41,703 nt of DNA from Euryarchaeota archaeon UBA258 (GCA_002502605.1 DAPR01000063.1:1-41703), one strand, 5' to 3'. Positions 14,609-29,390 are shown, counted from the first letter of the stretch. Notes: a model not told the origin generated them from the sequence alone. A program made the numbers and translations.

Positions 14609-15766
14609 ATGCTGTCAAAAGATGAAATCGCAGGTATCGTTGACGAATACGACCGAATGAAACTACGAATCGGGATGACCGCTTCGCATTCGGCACTGGA
14701 CATTTGCGACGGCGCCATCGAGGAAGGTTTCCCAACCGTTGCCTACTGTAAAGAAGGCCGCCACAAGACATACGCCAACTACTTCAAGGCCCACCGCAGC
14801 GGTTCAGGCCGTGTGGTTCGAGGCATGGTTGACAAAGCAATTGTCATGCCTTCGTTCAACGATGTGATGAAGCCAGAGATGCAAGCAGAAATGCGCAAGA
14901 GAAACGTCGTTTACATCCCAAACCGTTCCTTCACATCATACTCTTCCATCCAAGATGTTGAGGACACCTTCAAGGTGCCTTTGTTTGGTTCAAGAAACAT
15001 GCTCCGAATGGAAGAACGCACAGAAGACCAAGACTACTACTGGATCCTCGACAAGGCCGGACTCCCCTACCCCGAAGCCATTGCTGACCCACAGGACATT
15101 GATTGCTTGGTCATCGTGAAGTTGCACCACGCTCAGAAGAAGCTCGAACGTGGGTTCTTCACCTGCGCGTCCTACGAGGAGTACCAAGAAAAATCAAAGA
15201 CCCTTCTGGCTGAAGGTGTGATCGATGAAGCATCGCTCGCAGGCGCTCGAATCGAACGCTACGTCATCGGACCGGTGTTCAACCTCAATTTCTTTTACAG
15301 CCCCCTCGCTGAAGAAGGCGAGAAGTTGGAACTGCTTGGCGTCGATTGGCGCTTCGAATCCTCACTTGACGGTCATGTCCGTTTGCCAGCACCTCAACAA
15401 ATGACCATGCCAGCCCACCAACAAATCCCAGAGATGACCGTGGTTGGTCATAACACAGCAACCATCCGTGAATCCCTATTGGAGAAAGCGTTCGAACTCG
15501 GTGAAAAATTCATCACCGCAAGCAAGGAACATTACGATCCGGGCATCATTGGTCCATTCTGCTTACAAACATGCATCGACAAGGACATGAATTACTACAT
15601 CTACGATGTCGCTCCACGTTTGGGTGGAGGAACAAACGTCCACGTCAGTGTTGGCCATCCATACGGAAACGCAACCTGGCGAAAACCAATGTCAAGTGGT
15701 CGACGCATTGCTATGGAACTACGAATGGCTGCTGAGCAAGACCGATTGCTCGAAGTCCTCACGTGA
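14609..15766 (+). CDS. purP: Formate-dependent FAICAR synthetase PurP
   Basis: The 385-residue product matches archaeal PurP, the ATP-grasp enzyme that uses formate and ATP to formylate AICAR to FAICAR in purine biosynthesis, in place of the transformylase domain of bacterial PurH. Visible matches include the N-terminal IGMTASHSALDICDGA (21-36), CKEGRHKTY (47-55), VVYIPNRSF (about 100-108), and the C-terminal ATP-grasp part IGPFCLQTCIDKDMNYYIYD and APRLGGGTN. The length is slightly above the usual 340-370. The start ATG at 14609 fits the family N terminus. No other purine gene is nearby. Acts in the cytoplasm. Confidence 0.9.
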   Translation: MLSKDEIAGIVDEYDRMKLRIGMTASHSALDICDGAIEEGFPTVAYCKEGRHKTYANYFKAHRSGSGRVVRGMVDKAIVMPSFNDVMKPEMQAEMRKRNVVYIPNRSFTSYSSIQDVEDTFKVPLFGSRNMLRMEERTEDQDYYWILDKAGLPYPEAIADPQDIDCLVIVKLHHAQKKLERGFFTCASYEEYQEKSKTLLAEGVIDEASLAGARIERYVIGPVFNLNFFYSPLAEEGEKLELLGVDWRFESSLDGHVRLPAPQQMTMPAHQQIPEMTVVGHNTATIRESLLEKAFELGEKFITASKEHYDPGIIGPFCLQTCIDKDMNYYIYDVAPRLGGGTNVHVSVGHPYGNATWRKPMSSGRRIAMELRMAAEQDRLLEVLT

Positions 15767-15788
15767 TTGGGTGCGTCTGCACCCTACC

Positions 15789-16169
15789 TCAAGACGCTTC
15801 AAGGTAGTAAGCGAAGTTGATAGCGCCTGCAAAGGACACCCATGCAATGTATGGCCAGACCAACATCGATGCGGTTGGTGCAACCTTGTAGGTCGCAACA
15901 GCATAGATGCTCGTGAACACAATCATCACAACGATCATCAACAACGAGAGAAGGTAACGCTCAGAGTTGAACACCGAGGGCCAAGCCAAATTCACGGCAA
16001 GTTGGATGAAAAACAAAGCAATGATGAGACTCGATTGCGGGACCTCCTCTTTGGCGCTGAGCATGTTGCTCATGCTTAGAGCAAGACAGGTGTAGAGCAC
16101 GGCCCAAACCGGGCCAACGATCCAGCCTGGAGGTTGGAAGAAGGGCTCGTACGCTGAGTCAAACGTCAT
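15789..16169 (-). CDS. TspO/MBR-family membrane protein, short form lacking the first helix
   Basis: From the ATG at 16169 the protein has 126 residues. It shows the TspO signatures QPPGWIVGPVWAVLYT (residues 12-27), IQLAVNLAWPSVFN and LVWPYIAWVSFAGAINFAYYL. TspO proteins bind porphyrins or other hydrophobic ligands in the membrane and normally have five helices in about 155-165 residues. Here only about a dozen residues precede the PPGW motif, so the usual first helix is missing. The frame is open upstream (GTG at 16220 and beyond), but the added residues are polar, so a longer start does not restore it. No frameshift remnant of helix 1 was seen upstream. The family call is good; the ligand is unknown. 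It converges with purP. Confidence 0.8.
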   Translation of the reverse strand: MTFDSAYEPFFQPPGWIVGPVWAVLYTCLALSMSNMLSAKEEVPQSSLIIALFFIQLAVNLAWPSVFNSERYLLSLLMIVVMIVFTSIYAVATYKVAPTASMLVWPYIAWVSFAGAINFAYYLEAS

Positions 16170-16242
16170 CTTTGTCCCCGTTGGTCGATTTCGATTGGGT
16201 TGATGGTTCACTTCATGCACGGGTGTAATCGATGCGGCGACC

Positions 16243-19200
16243 TCACCCTTGGAATCCAGGGTAGTACTGCTGCGTGTAAGCCAAAGCGTCTGGCGCAGGG
16301 TAACCTTGAGTCAACAGCCCGTTGTAGTAGTCACGGGCAGGATCGGCAACCGGCGCTGGTTGAGCCACTGGTTGAGCCACTTGAGGAATGGTTGCGCTGT
16401 ACACTTGCTGAGCGAGCGGTTGGGCTGCAGGCTGAGCCACTGGCTGAGCGGCAAAGTTGGGCATGGCCACTGCAGCAGGTTGAGCTGACATTGACGGCAT
16501 AGGAGGCATTGCCCCAGGAGCCGACTGAGTCCATGCCTTTTCTTCATCATGGCCGTTTCGACCACGAAGCAGGAACAGACCACCGAGAATGGCTGCGATG
16601 AGTAAAACCCCACCGATTCCGTACGTAAGAGTTGAGCTGCTCGACAGCGAAGAGGATGCTGGTTCGTTTTCCTTCATCCAGCGTGTGGGATCATCAACAT
16701 AGGCATCAGCACCATCTTCAATCGTCCAATCGGCACTTGGATTGGAATAGCCGTCGCCGTCCTGATCGTAACAACCAATTCGGTCTTGGCTGGAATTTCC
16801 ACGCCCATTGATGCACGCATCTGCACCGTCAGCAAGGGTCCAATCAGCATCGGGGTCCGAGATACCATCGCCATCTGTGTCTGCACATCCAAGGCGGTCG
16901 ATGCTTGAGGTGTCACGCACTGTTGGACAATCATCCGGAGTCACACCAGCAGGGTTGTCCCCGTAGCCATCCAAATCTTGGTCGGCCCATTGGGTCGGTT
17001 CAGAGGGGAAGGCGTCGCCACCTTGCGAAGGCATCCAGTTGATGTCTGGGTCAGAGCGTTGGTCCCCGTCAGAATCGAGGCACCCATAGCGGTCAAACGT
17101 TGAGGTGCCAGCCTGTTCAGGACAAGCGTCAGCCTCGAAACCTGTTTGATTGTCTCCATAGCCATCGCCATCTGTGTCAGCGTACTGGGTTGGTTCTTGC
17201 GGGAATGCATCCATGACGTCGTACCAACCATCGCCATCTGCGTCAGGACAGCCGACAATGCCGGCTTGCCATGAAGTTCCTGCCTTGGTTGGGCAAGCGT
17301 CTTGGCCATTCGCCTCGCTGTTAAACTCACCAGGCCACGAAGGGTTGCGGTCATTCCATGTGCCGTTAGCCCAGTTGTCACCATAACCATCTTCATCGAA
17401 ATCAGACCATTGGGTTGGATCATTGCCAAACGCATCAGCCCCATCTTCAGTTGACCAGAAACCATCGGAATCAGAATAGCCGTCTTCATCGGCGTCAAAG
17501 CAGCCAATTCGGTCCATCGTTGAGGTGCCGGCTTGCTCGATGCAGTCATCGGGTGTTGTGCCGAGCGGGTGATCACCGTAGCCATCACCATCTGTATCCG
17601 CCCATTGGGTGGCGTCTGCATCAAACGCATCGTCGACGTCTGCCCATCCATCACCATCAGCATCAGGACAAGCGTTCTTCCCACCAAGGGTCGAATCGCC
17701 AGCTTGGTTAGGACAGTCATCGAAATTATCGGCCCAACTGTCGCCATCTGAATCTAAGCAACCCTCTGTGCCGTTAAGGGAAGTGCCCGAAACGGTGGGA
17801 CAGTCATCAACAACATCGTCGAAGCCATCTGCATCGTCATCGGTGTCCTCGTCGCTGTCTCGACATCCATCTCCGTCGATGTCTGAGGCTGAATCTGAAA
17901 CCCATGTTGGTCGGGGTGGGTTGTATGAGGTCCACTGACAGTTGTCATCGACGTCATCGATTTGATCGTTGTCATCGTCTGAATCCTCTGTGTCGTCTTT
18001 GCAGCCATCATTGTCCCAATCGGTTGAGGCTGATGGGTTGGAGGTGTCTTGACCACTCGTCCAGTTGAATGCGCCGCCTCGAGGGCAGAGATCAGGGAAG
18101 TTGTCGGTCAGACCATCGTTGTCGTCATCCGAATCGCACGCATCACCGTAAGCATCACCATCGGTGTTGGCTTGAGTTGGGTTGGAGGTGTTTGGGCAGT
18201 TGTCCGCATAGTCAGGAACGCCGTCAACATCTGCATCCTTCTTTGAACTCGGGTCCAACGACCAAAGCATGGCGTCCCAATTGTTGCCACCAGAGGTCAC
18301 TGAAAGCGTACCTTTGTTTATCGTTCCACCACCTAGACCGCCACCAACTGTGACGATGTCAGACTCATTGACAGCAATTGAATTGAGGACTTCGTAGGCA
18401 GAACTGCCCGTTGATTCCATCCAATCCCAGTCACCGGTTGCTGACAATCCAGCCACCATTCCGTCAATGTTTCCCGCAACAACTGCAGATTGGGAGCCGC
18501 CTGTAAACGTCGCATCGATGACATTGACAATGAACACTTCATTCATCGAGTTGATGGCCATATCACGGACGGTGTCAACCGAACTGCTGCCGCCTGTAGC
18601 GGCCCAACTTGAAGCGCCTGAAAGCGTGGCAAACGGATTTTTCAGCACAAAGGCATCTTGTTGGCCTTGAGTCGCGGTGATTGACCAAGCACCCGATGGG
18701 CCTGAGCCCTGCAGGTTACCATCGTAAAGGCCGCCCATGTACAAATCATCGTTCATGCTCATCTTCATCGAAGTCAATTGAGTGTCCTGGTTTGGAGTTC
18801 CCATTCCGGCAAGCCATTTGACCACGCCAGAGGAATCAAGTTTGAGCAGGAATGTATCGCTGTTTCCAGCTGGGCTGTAGGAGTTTGTTCCGTAAATCAT
18901 GTTGCCAAAGGTGATGCCACCGACGTAGATCTCACCCATGGAGTCCACTGCGACACCTGAAACGATTTGGTTACCAACACCGCCACCGGATGTCACCCAG
19001 GTGAGGGTTCCTTGCATGCCGTTGAGTTTCGCAGTGAAGACTTCTTGATCCGAGACATTGAAACTCGTACCCCCGAAGTCAGTCTCCCCTTGGTGAACCC
19101 CAGACACGATGACGTCACCGTTTTGATCGATGGTCACATGGTCCACTTGGGAGAATTCCTGTGTGTTGTTGACCACGGTCTGGAACGAGTGAGCCCACAA

Positions 19201-19767
19201 CCACTGACCGCTTGGGTCTGTCATTGCAATGAAGCCATCAGCAGCACCGGAGGCAATCGTGATGGAACCGAATTGAATGGCTCCCGTGTAGAACCCTGCA
19301 ACAACAATTTCACCGCCCATGCCAACAGCGATGTCGCTGAAGATTGAGATGCCAGGGTTCCCTTGCATGTTGTGGTTTGCACCCTTGACATATTGGAATT
19401 GACCAGAACTGTCCACTGCCGCAATGTAGAACTCTTGTCCGTAAGGGCTGGTTGGCGAGAGGGTATTGCTGCCAAAGGTCAAGGCTTGGGAATTGCTTGT
19501 GTTCCAACTACCACCAAATGCGTAGACGCCTGGTGAGTATTCGAGGGCTTCCACGAATTCTGCACCAGAGGGGGTTCCACCACCAACGAGCATTGGATTG
19601 GCGCTGGTTGCCCCAGATTGGATGCGCTGAACGGGGGTGAGCATCTCCAACACAGGAGCGCTCTCGGCCTCTTCTGTTGTCGCTGGTTCAACCATGGGCA
19701 AAAGCACCGAGGCGAACATGAGGACGGTCAGGAAGCATGCTGCAGAGCGAAGCCAAGAGGTACGCAT
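16243..19767 (-). CDS. Large surface protein: beta-propeller-like N-terminal part, thrombospondin type 3 repeats, membrane anchor
   Basis: From the ATG at 19767 the product is 1174 residues. It has a signal peptide (WLRSAACFLTVLMFASVLLP), then about 450 residues of SBBP/beta-propeller-like repeats (GEIYVGGITFG, NGDVIVSGVHQG). About 520 residues of Asp-rich calcium-binding repeats follow (DSDDDNDGLTD, DADGDGWADVDDAF, DSDGDSWADNFDDCP), of the thrombospondin type 3/EF-hand-like kind. A transmembrane helix (TYGIGGVLLIAAILGGLFLL) and a Pro/Ala/Gln-rich cytosolic tail ending in a YYPGF motif complete it. It is predicted to be cell-surface anchored and Ca2+-stabilised; an adhesion or particle-attachment role is inference. 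The upstream GTG at 19818 would add 17 residues before the signal peptide, so the ATG was preferred. It follows rpl30e by about 80 bases. Confidence 0.8.
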   Translation of the reverse strand: MRTSWLRSAACFLTVLMFASVLLPMVEPATTEEAESAPVLEMLTPVQRIQSGATSANPMLVGGGTPSGAEFVEALEYSPGVYAFGGSWNTSNSQALTFGSNTLSPTSPYGQEFYIAAVDSSGQFQYVKGANHNMQGNPGISIFSDIAVGMGGEIVVAGFYTGAIQFGSITIASGAADGFIAMTDPSGQWLWAHSFQTVVNNTQEFSQVDHVTIDQNGDVIVSGVHQGETDFGGTSFNVSDQEVFTAKLNGMQGTLTWVTSGGGVGNQIVSGVAVDSMGEIYVGGITFGNMIYGTNSYSPAGNSDTFLLKLDSSGVVKWLAGMGTPNQDTQLTSMKMSMNDDLYMGGLYDGNLQGSGPSGAWSITATQGQQDAFVLKNPFATLSGASSWAATGGSSSVDTVRDMAINSMNEVFIVNVIDATFTGGSQSAVVAGNIDGMVAGLSATGDWDWMESTGSSAYEVLNSIAVNESDIVTVGGGLGGGTINKGTLSVTSGGNNWDAMLWSLDPSSKKDADVDGVPDYADNCPNTSNPTQANTDGDAYGDACDSDDDNDGLTDNFPDLCPRGGAFNWTSGQDTSNPSASTDWDNDGCKDDTEDSDDDNDQIDDVDDNCQWTSYNPPRPTWVSDSASDIDGDGCRDSDEDTDDDADGFDDVVDDCPTVSGTSLNGTEGCLDSDGDSWADNFDDCPNQAGDSTLGGKNACPDADGDGWADVDDAFDADATQWADTDGDGYGDHPLGTTPDDCIEQAGTSTMDRIGCFDADEDGYSDSDGFWSTEDGADAFGNDPTQWSDFDEDGYGDNWANGTWNDRNPSWPGEFNSEANGQDACPTKAGTSWQAGIVGCPDADGDGWYDVMDAFPQEPTQYADTDGDGYGDNQTGFEADACPEQAGTSTFDRYGCLDSDGDQRSDPDINWMPSQGGDAFPSEPTQWADQDLDGYGDNPAGVTPDDCPTVRDTSSIDRLGCADTDGDGISDPDADWTLADGADACINGRGNSSQDRIGCYDQDGDGYSNPSADWTIEDGADAYVDDPTRWMKENEPASSSLSSSSTLTYGIGGVLLIAAILGGLFLLRGRNGHDEEKAWTQSAPGAMPPMPSMSAQPAAVAMPNFAAQPVAQPAAQPLAQQVYSATIPQVAQPVAQPAPVADPARDYYNGLLTQGYPAPDALAYTQQYYPGFQG

Positions 19768-19848
19768 ACCATTCGGTTGAGCCCAAAGGCCATGAAGGCT
19801 TCCATTGCTTGGGTTCACACAATTTTGGCCCTTGAAGGGCTTGTGTCC

Positions 19849-20148
19849 TCACTCGAGGTTGCTTTCGAGGGTGAGAAGATCGCTTTCACCAGCATCGATG
19901 ATGGTGATTGTGGAGACCGAAAACGGCTTACCACAAGCGATTCCTAGTTCACGGTTGACCATGACTGCACGGAACTTGGTCACTTCTGGGTGACGGGCGT
20001 GCAGATCGTCTGCGAATTCGGTCGGACAGTTTGCTGCCAAAATGACGAGTTTTGCTTCACCAAGGGCACAAGCAGCGAGGGCTTGTCGTTGGCCAAATCG
20101 TAAGTTTCCGGTTGCAATTGCATTTTTTAGTTGTCGGCTGATATCCAT
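19849..20148 (-). CDS. rpl30e: Ribosomal protein L30e (eL30)
   Basis: This 99-residue protein matches archaeal/eukaryotic eL30 of the large ribosomal subunit: the N-terminal helix RQLKNAIATGNLRFGQRQAL, then AKLVILAANCP, the RNA-contact region, and the closing strand/helix. In archaea this gene typically follows rpoA'', as here. GGAGG lies 8 bases before the ATG. It is separated from rpoA'' by 44 bases. The genes usual after it (nusA, rps12, rps7, elongation factors) are absent; a surface-protein gene follows instead. Confidence 0.9.
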   Translation of the reverse strand: MDISRQLKNAIATGNLRFGQRQALAACALGEAKLVILAANCPTEFADDLHARHPEVTKFRAVMVNRELGIACGKPFSVSTITIIDAGESDLLTLESNLE

Positions 20149-20192
20149 ATTTTATTCCTCCATACTCCACTTTGTTTCTCATGGTTGGAAAA

Positions 20193-24954
<4,762 letters not shown>

Positions 24955-24958
<4 letters not shown>

Positions 24959-27900
24959 CTTCGGTCCTCCAGTTCGAGTCTCATGGCCACACCTAAACTC
25001 TTCATCTCATCCAAGAGCAGCTTGAATGCGTACGAGGTTTGCACCTTGTACACTTCAGCACCGTCGCCATGGATAGGGCTGACGTAGGTTCTTCGCTTTG
25101 GATCGTACCAAGCGATGTGTCCAGATTGAGCGCAGACGTACATGTCAATACCATCGGATTCGTCCAAGAGACGGTCCTTGATGACCATTGAAGCACCGTG
25201 AGCGATGAGGCAGTCACGTTCCATTTCACCGAATCGCAGACCACCTTGTCGAGCACGACCTTCGGTCGGTTGACGGGTGAGGATTTGAACACGGCCACGG
25301 GAACGGGCGTGAATCTTCGAAGACACCAAGTGGTGCAATCGTTGGTAGTAGATGCAACCAACGAAGATTTCAGCAGGATAGACTTCACCAGTTTCACCGT
25401 TGATCATGGTTTCACGACCGGTGTGAGCCAATCCGTTTCGGACAAGACCGTCACGTAGACTGCCTTCCTTTTCTCCACGGAATGCGGTACCATCAATTCG
25501 GCGTCCTTCGAGGGCGCCGACCTTACCACCAATCATTTCCAAGACGTGAGCAACAGTCATTCTGGATGGGATAGCGTGCGGGTTGATGATCAAGTCAGGC
25601 ACAACACCGTCAGCGGTGAAGGGCATGTCCTCTGGGTCAACAAGGCGTCCAATGACACCCTTTTGTCCGTGGCGAGAAGCGAACTTGTCACCGACTTCCG
25701 GAACCTTGTGGCTTCGGACCATCACTCGGACCAAGCGGCCAGAGTCGAGGGATTCGGTCACGTAGACGTTGTCAACCCATCCTTTCTCACCGTGGCGAAC
25801 AAGCATGGATGACTCTCGGCGTTCTTGGGCGAGCAAGAATGCACCACCTGCAGATTCTTCGAGGAAACGAGGAGGGCTGGTCTTACCGACCAACACTTCG
25901 CCACCGATGAGTTCCTTCTCAGGCAACGGCAATCCGTCAGCTTCGAGGTGTCGGTAGGCTTCTTCAGGCTTGAGTCCCTTGACTTCTTGGAGGGAACTGC
26001 CTGGCTTTTCGATTTCTTCAACTTGGCCACCTGGGAACCTTCGGCGTTCAGCGTTGTAGGTTCGGTTGAAGGTTGAGCGGCCGAGAGCACGGTCCACTGA
26101 CCCACGGTTCATGATGACTGCGTCCTGCATGTTGTAGCCGTGCAAGGACATGATGGCCACGATGAAGTTCTGTCCACCAGGACGGTCGTCGAAGTGTGTG
26201 GTCTCCATAGCGTTGGTTCGAGTGATCGAACGGTGCGGGTAGTGCAGGATGTGCGCACGTGTGTCAGGTCGCATGCGGTAGTTTGCACTTGGAAGACCCA
26301 AGGATTGCTTGACCATTGCTGTTCCACCAGTAACACGAGGTGTGGAGTTGTGTTCTGGGTATGGGATCAGCGAAGCACAGACACCGAGAACGAGTTGTGG
26401 ATCGATTTCACAGTGGGTGTGGTCCTCGGTGTAGAGCAAGTCAACATCGAGGGTTGCAATTTCCCATTCACCATTTGGCATGCGAACTCGAGCCTTGATG
26501 GCAGCGACGGTTGCGCCTGGTTCCCCAAGGTTGGTCCACTCAACGTTTTCGTTGGTGAGTGGACGCCCTGCGAGCGGTCCGCTTTCCACGGTCTCTGGGA
26601 GGACGAATGGACGAGGTGCGATGAGCAAGTCTTCTTCTTCTTCAGCGTCGACCCATTCAACGATGCCTTCGTTGACGAGTTGCTTGAAGGTCATCTCGCC
26701 GGAGCGGAGGGCTTCGAGGTGTTCACCGGTCAAACGAGGTGCACCATCATAGAGGATCAACAATGGTCGCAAGATACGTCCCTTGTCGGTGTTGATGAAG
26801 ATGTCCTTGTTCTCACGGTCGTATCGGATGGAAACTTCCGCAGGAATGGTTCCACGTCGGCGAGCGGACTTGAAGTGGCGAACCAAGTTCTTTCCGTTCT
26901 TGTGAATACCGTAAATGTCACCGTTGACGTGAACTCGGTCACCCGAGGTCCAGTCGTCCGGTTCGAAGACATCGAGTTCATCGAGTTGTTGTCGAACTTC
27001 AATTTCGCTGATGTGTTCGGAGATGTCGATCATTTGTGCGGCGTTCTTCACAAGTCCACAGTTTTGACCTTCAGGGGTCTCGTTAGGGCACAAGCGGCCC
27101 CACTGTGTCGGGTGCAGGTCACGTGCTTCGAAGTGAGGTTGACTTCGAACCAGAGGCGATGTTACACGGCGCATGTGCGATAGAGATGCGAGGTAGGTGG
27201 TTCGGTCGAGCAGTTGGCTCACACCGGAGCGGCCACCGACCCAGTTTCCTGTTGCCAATGCGTGCATGATCTTGGAGGTGAGAACGTCAGGGCGCAAGCA
27301 GGAGGTGATTTTCAGCTCTCGCTTGCGGTTGTGGTGGCGCTCAAGTTGGTACTTCAGGTCACGAGCGAGTTGTCCAGAGGACACACGGAACAAATCTTCC
27401 ACGAGGTCACCTGCGAGACGAACACGCTTGTTTGCGTAGTGGTCCTTGTCGTTTGGCTCACGGTTGGTGAGGGCCATTTCGAGGACTTGACGAACGATGC
27501 GGCCAAGGAAGATAGCCTTCTTCTTACGAGCGGTTGATTGGTCACCCAAGTGAGGAAGAAGTTCACGGTCGAGCAGTTGGTTGACCCGTTGCTCTCGGTA
27601 TTCACGTTGTTGACCGGCTGCGAATTTCTTCTGCAACCATTCGTGAGCCTCCTCCTTGTTTTGCACGCCGTACTCTTCGTTGTCATTGACTTCGTTGAGG
27701 TTGGCGACGATGTACTTGAACGTCTCAGTTGGTCCCGCAATCGCTTGGAACACTTCTTGGTCGTTCTCAATGCCGAGGGCACGCATGAGGAGAACCACGG
27801 GGATTGCGGTTGTTCCAGCTGTGCTGATCTTGACCATGAGCATACCGTCACGGCGCTTCTCGACGTTGAGGGGTTTGCGCATACCGTCTTTTTGCGAGAA

Positions 27901-28563
27901 AATCTTGGCGACTTCGGTTCGCTTTGCGTAACGCTTGTTGATTTCAACAGTGACACGGTTTGGTGCGAGGTCTTCCATCGAAATGAGAACACGCTCGGTA
28001 CCGTTGATGATGAAGTAGCCTCCAGGGTCTAGAGGGTCTTCGCCCTTCTTTCGCAGCAGGTCGTCCCACAATGCGGAGTCTTCGGTGGAGGTGGTTGGGT
28101 ACAATTGTCGGTCACCAGCAATGTGTCCAGCGTGCAGGTTGCATCGCTTCGAACGGACCATGATTGGCATGCTACCGACTTGCACTGCTTCTTCCTTAGG
28201 CGAGCGGACACCGTTTCGGAAAATTTGGAAGTCGATGGTAACAGGGGACATGTAGGTCAACTTGCGCAGACGGCATTCCATAGGGGTGGACGGGTGTTCT
28301 GCACCGTTGGCTTCACGGATGGTTGGCTCGCCAAGTTGGATGTTCTTGAGGCGAATGGTGATGTCTTGGTCGACAACGTCGAGCTTGATGAAGCCGCCAT
28401 CATCGTCGTCAATTTCCTCGTCGGTTCCGACGCGGATGTTTCGGATGATTTTCTCCATTCGAGAGAGGTTGTTATCACCTGCGGGAATGCAATCGTCGTA
28501 CGATGCAAGTTGGTGGTTGACAAGGCTGCGTTCTTTGAAAAATGATTGAATAATTTCTTGCAT
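24955..28563 (-). CDS. rpoB: DNA-directed RNA polymerase subunit B (unsplit)
   Basis: This 1202-residue protein is a single B subunit, not the B'/B'' pair of many methanogens and halophiles. Signatures include GDKFASRHGQKGVIG, PDLIINPHAIPSRMT, QNCGLVKNAA and the C-terminal YAFKLLLDEMKSLG. The zinc ribbon near the C terminus, normally with four Cys, reads C1144-x2-S1147 and S1162-x2-H1165, so at least two ligands are lost. The start ATG at 28563 follows GAGGAGG by 6 bases and is 12 bases after the rpoH stop. It forms half of the active-site cleft with A'. Apart from the ribbon, the core motifs look intact. Confidence 0.96.
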
Positions 28564-28575
28564 GATGATCCCTCC

Positions 28576-29226
28576 TCAGTTACCCTCCACGATCAGGCGG
28601 TAGGCTACAGATCGTCCGGCCGACGGGGATTGGCGGACGACTTTCAACACACGGTCTGCGATCCAACCGGCGGCGAGGGGTTTGTGGTCTGGGTCTGCTG
28701 CAAGACGAGCGTGGTCTTCAGCTTCTGCGACTTCCTTGATGACCTGAACAACGGGGTCGGTGATCAGAATCTTTGGAAGAAGTTCTTTGGCAAGGCGGTC
28801 TTCACCGGTTTCATCATCAGGTTGAACCATCTTCCATGGGCTGAGTGCCTCACTTTCGACTTCGAACTGTTCTTCTTCGCTGATGTTTGCAGCACCGACA
28901 AGTTCCTGGTGGGGGACCAGTACGTGGTTGAGTGCGTTGAAACGAAGGGTGATTTCTGGTCGGTCAAAGTCGTCAATAGCCTTTGAGCGAATGGTGATTT
29001 TCTTGCTCTTTTTCGCAGCACGTCGGCGGGAACCTTGCTCTGCGATGATGGACATGGTGCTGATGAATTGCTCGGAATCCTTTGATTCACCGAGGGTGGA
29101 GGCGATTTCGTCAGAGGACATGGCCTTGATGTCGGTCATGTTCCGATCGGTAGCGAGTTTGTGTGCAAATTCCTCGGAGACGCCGAGTTCCATGAGTCGC
29201 TTCTTCGTTGCGCTTTTTACTACCAT
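28576..29226 (-). CDS. rpoH: DNA-directed RNA polymerase subunit H (RPB5-like) with long N-terminal extension
   Basis: The C-terminal part matches archaeal RpoH, the counterpart of the RPB5 assembly domain: VLVPHQELVG, LLPKILITDPVV, and VLKVVRQSPSAGRSVAYRLIV. Standard RpoH has about 75-85 residues; this one has 216. The first 95 residues or so are an added module beginning [20 protein letters not shown], almost identical at its start to the N terminus of RpoA'' here. Two loops inside the RpoH core also carry insertions of roughly 20-25 residues each. The position directly before rpoB is the usual archaeal one. A TATA-like CTAAAATG 26 bases upstream predicts a leaderless transcript from the ATG at 29226. 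The RpoH call is firm; the meaning of the extension is open. Confidence 0.88.
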   Translation of the reverse strand: MVVKSATKKRLMELGVSEEFAHKLATDRNMTDIKAMSSDEIASTLGESKDSEQFISTMSIIAEQGSRRRAAKKSKKITIRSKAIDDFDRPEITLRFNALNHVLVPHQELVGAANISEEEQFEVESEALSPWKMVQPDDETGEDRLAKELLPKILITDPVVQVIKEVAEAEDHARLAADPDHKPLAAGWIADRVLKVVRQSPSAGRSVAYRLIVEGN

Positions 29227-29248
29227 CCAAATTCCCCGCTCAGCCCTA

Positions 29249-29256
29249 CATTTTAG
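29249..29256 (-). promoter_or_regulatory. Probable TATA box of the rpoH-rpoB-rpoA1-rpoA2-rpl30e operon
   Basis: CTAAAATG (29256 to 29249, minus strand) lies about 26 bases before the rpoH ATG, the expected TATA distance for a leaderless transcript. No Shine-Dalgarno precedes this ATG, whereas the downstream genes of the operon have strong ones, which fits leaderless initiation at the first gene. Confidence 0.5.
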
Positions 29257-29275
29257 GCCCAGAAACTCAGTCAGG

Positions 29276-29349
29276 CGGGCCTGACGGGGTTCGAACCCGC
29301 GACCATCGGATTAAAAGTCCGACGCTCTACCTGACTGAGCTACAGGCCC
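29276..29349 (-). tRNA. tRNA-Lys (anticodon UUU)
   Basis: The minus strand reads as a complete 74-base tRNA: a 7-base acceptor stem GGGCCTG/CAGGCCC, a D-arm with TAGCTCAG, an anticodon loop CTTTTAA (anticodon TTT), and a T-arm with GGTTCGAACC. The discriminator base is G. The 3' CCA is not encoded in full (GCCT). There is no intron. It lies 49 bases upstream of rpoH on the same strand. Confidence 0.96.
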
Positions 29350-29390
29350 AATAATGCACCTTGGGCTTTCTGCCCGACTTACCAACTGTT

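Noticed and set aside
16170..16262. Lost first helix of TspO by frameshift
   Set aside because: I read the frame upstream; it stays open but encodes polar residues, and no hydrophobic helix remnant was apparent.
16941..17747. A 268-codon frame on the minus strand rich in Met and Thr
   Set aside because: It is the shifted frame of the Asp-rich repeats of the surface protein; periodic composition explains its length.
17000..18200. Periodic repeats as a possible CRISPR or satellite
   Set aside because: The repeats are in frame and encode degenerate thrombospondin type 3 units; there are no uniform spacers.
19828..19840. gccctt-g-aagggc hairpin after rpl30e as a terminator
   Set aside because: The loop is too small and no T-run follows in the direction of transcription.
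26140..27183. A 347-codon open frame on the + strand opposite rpoB
   Set aside because: Antisense to conserved RpoB sequence, with low-complexity composition and no recognisable motif.
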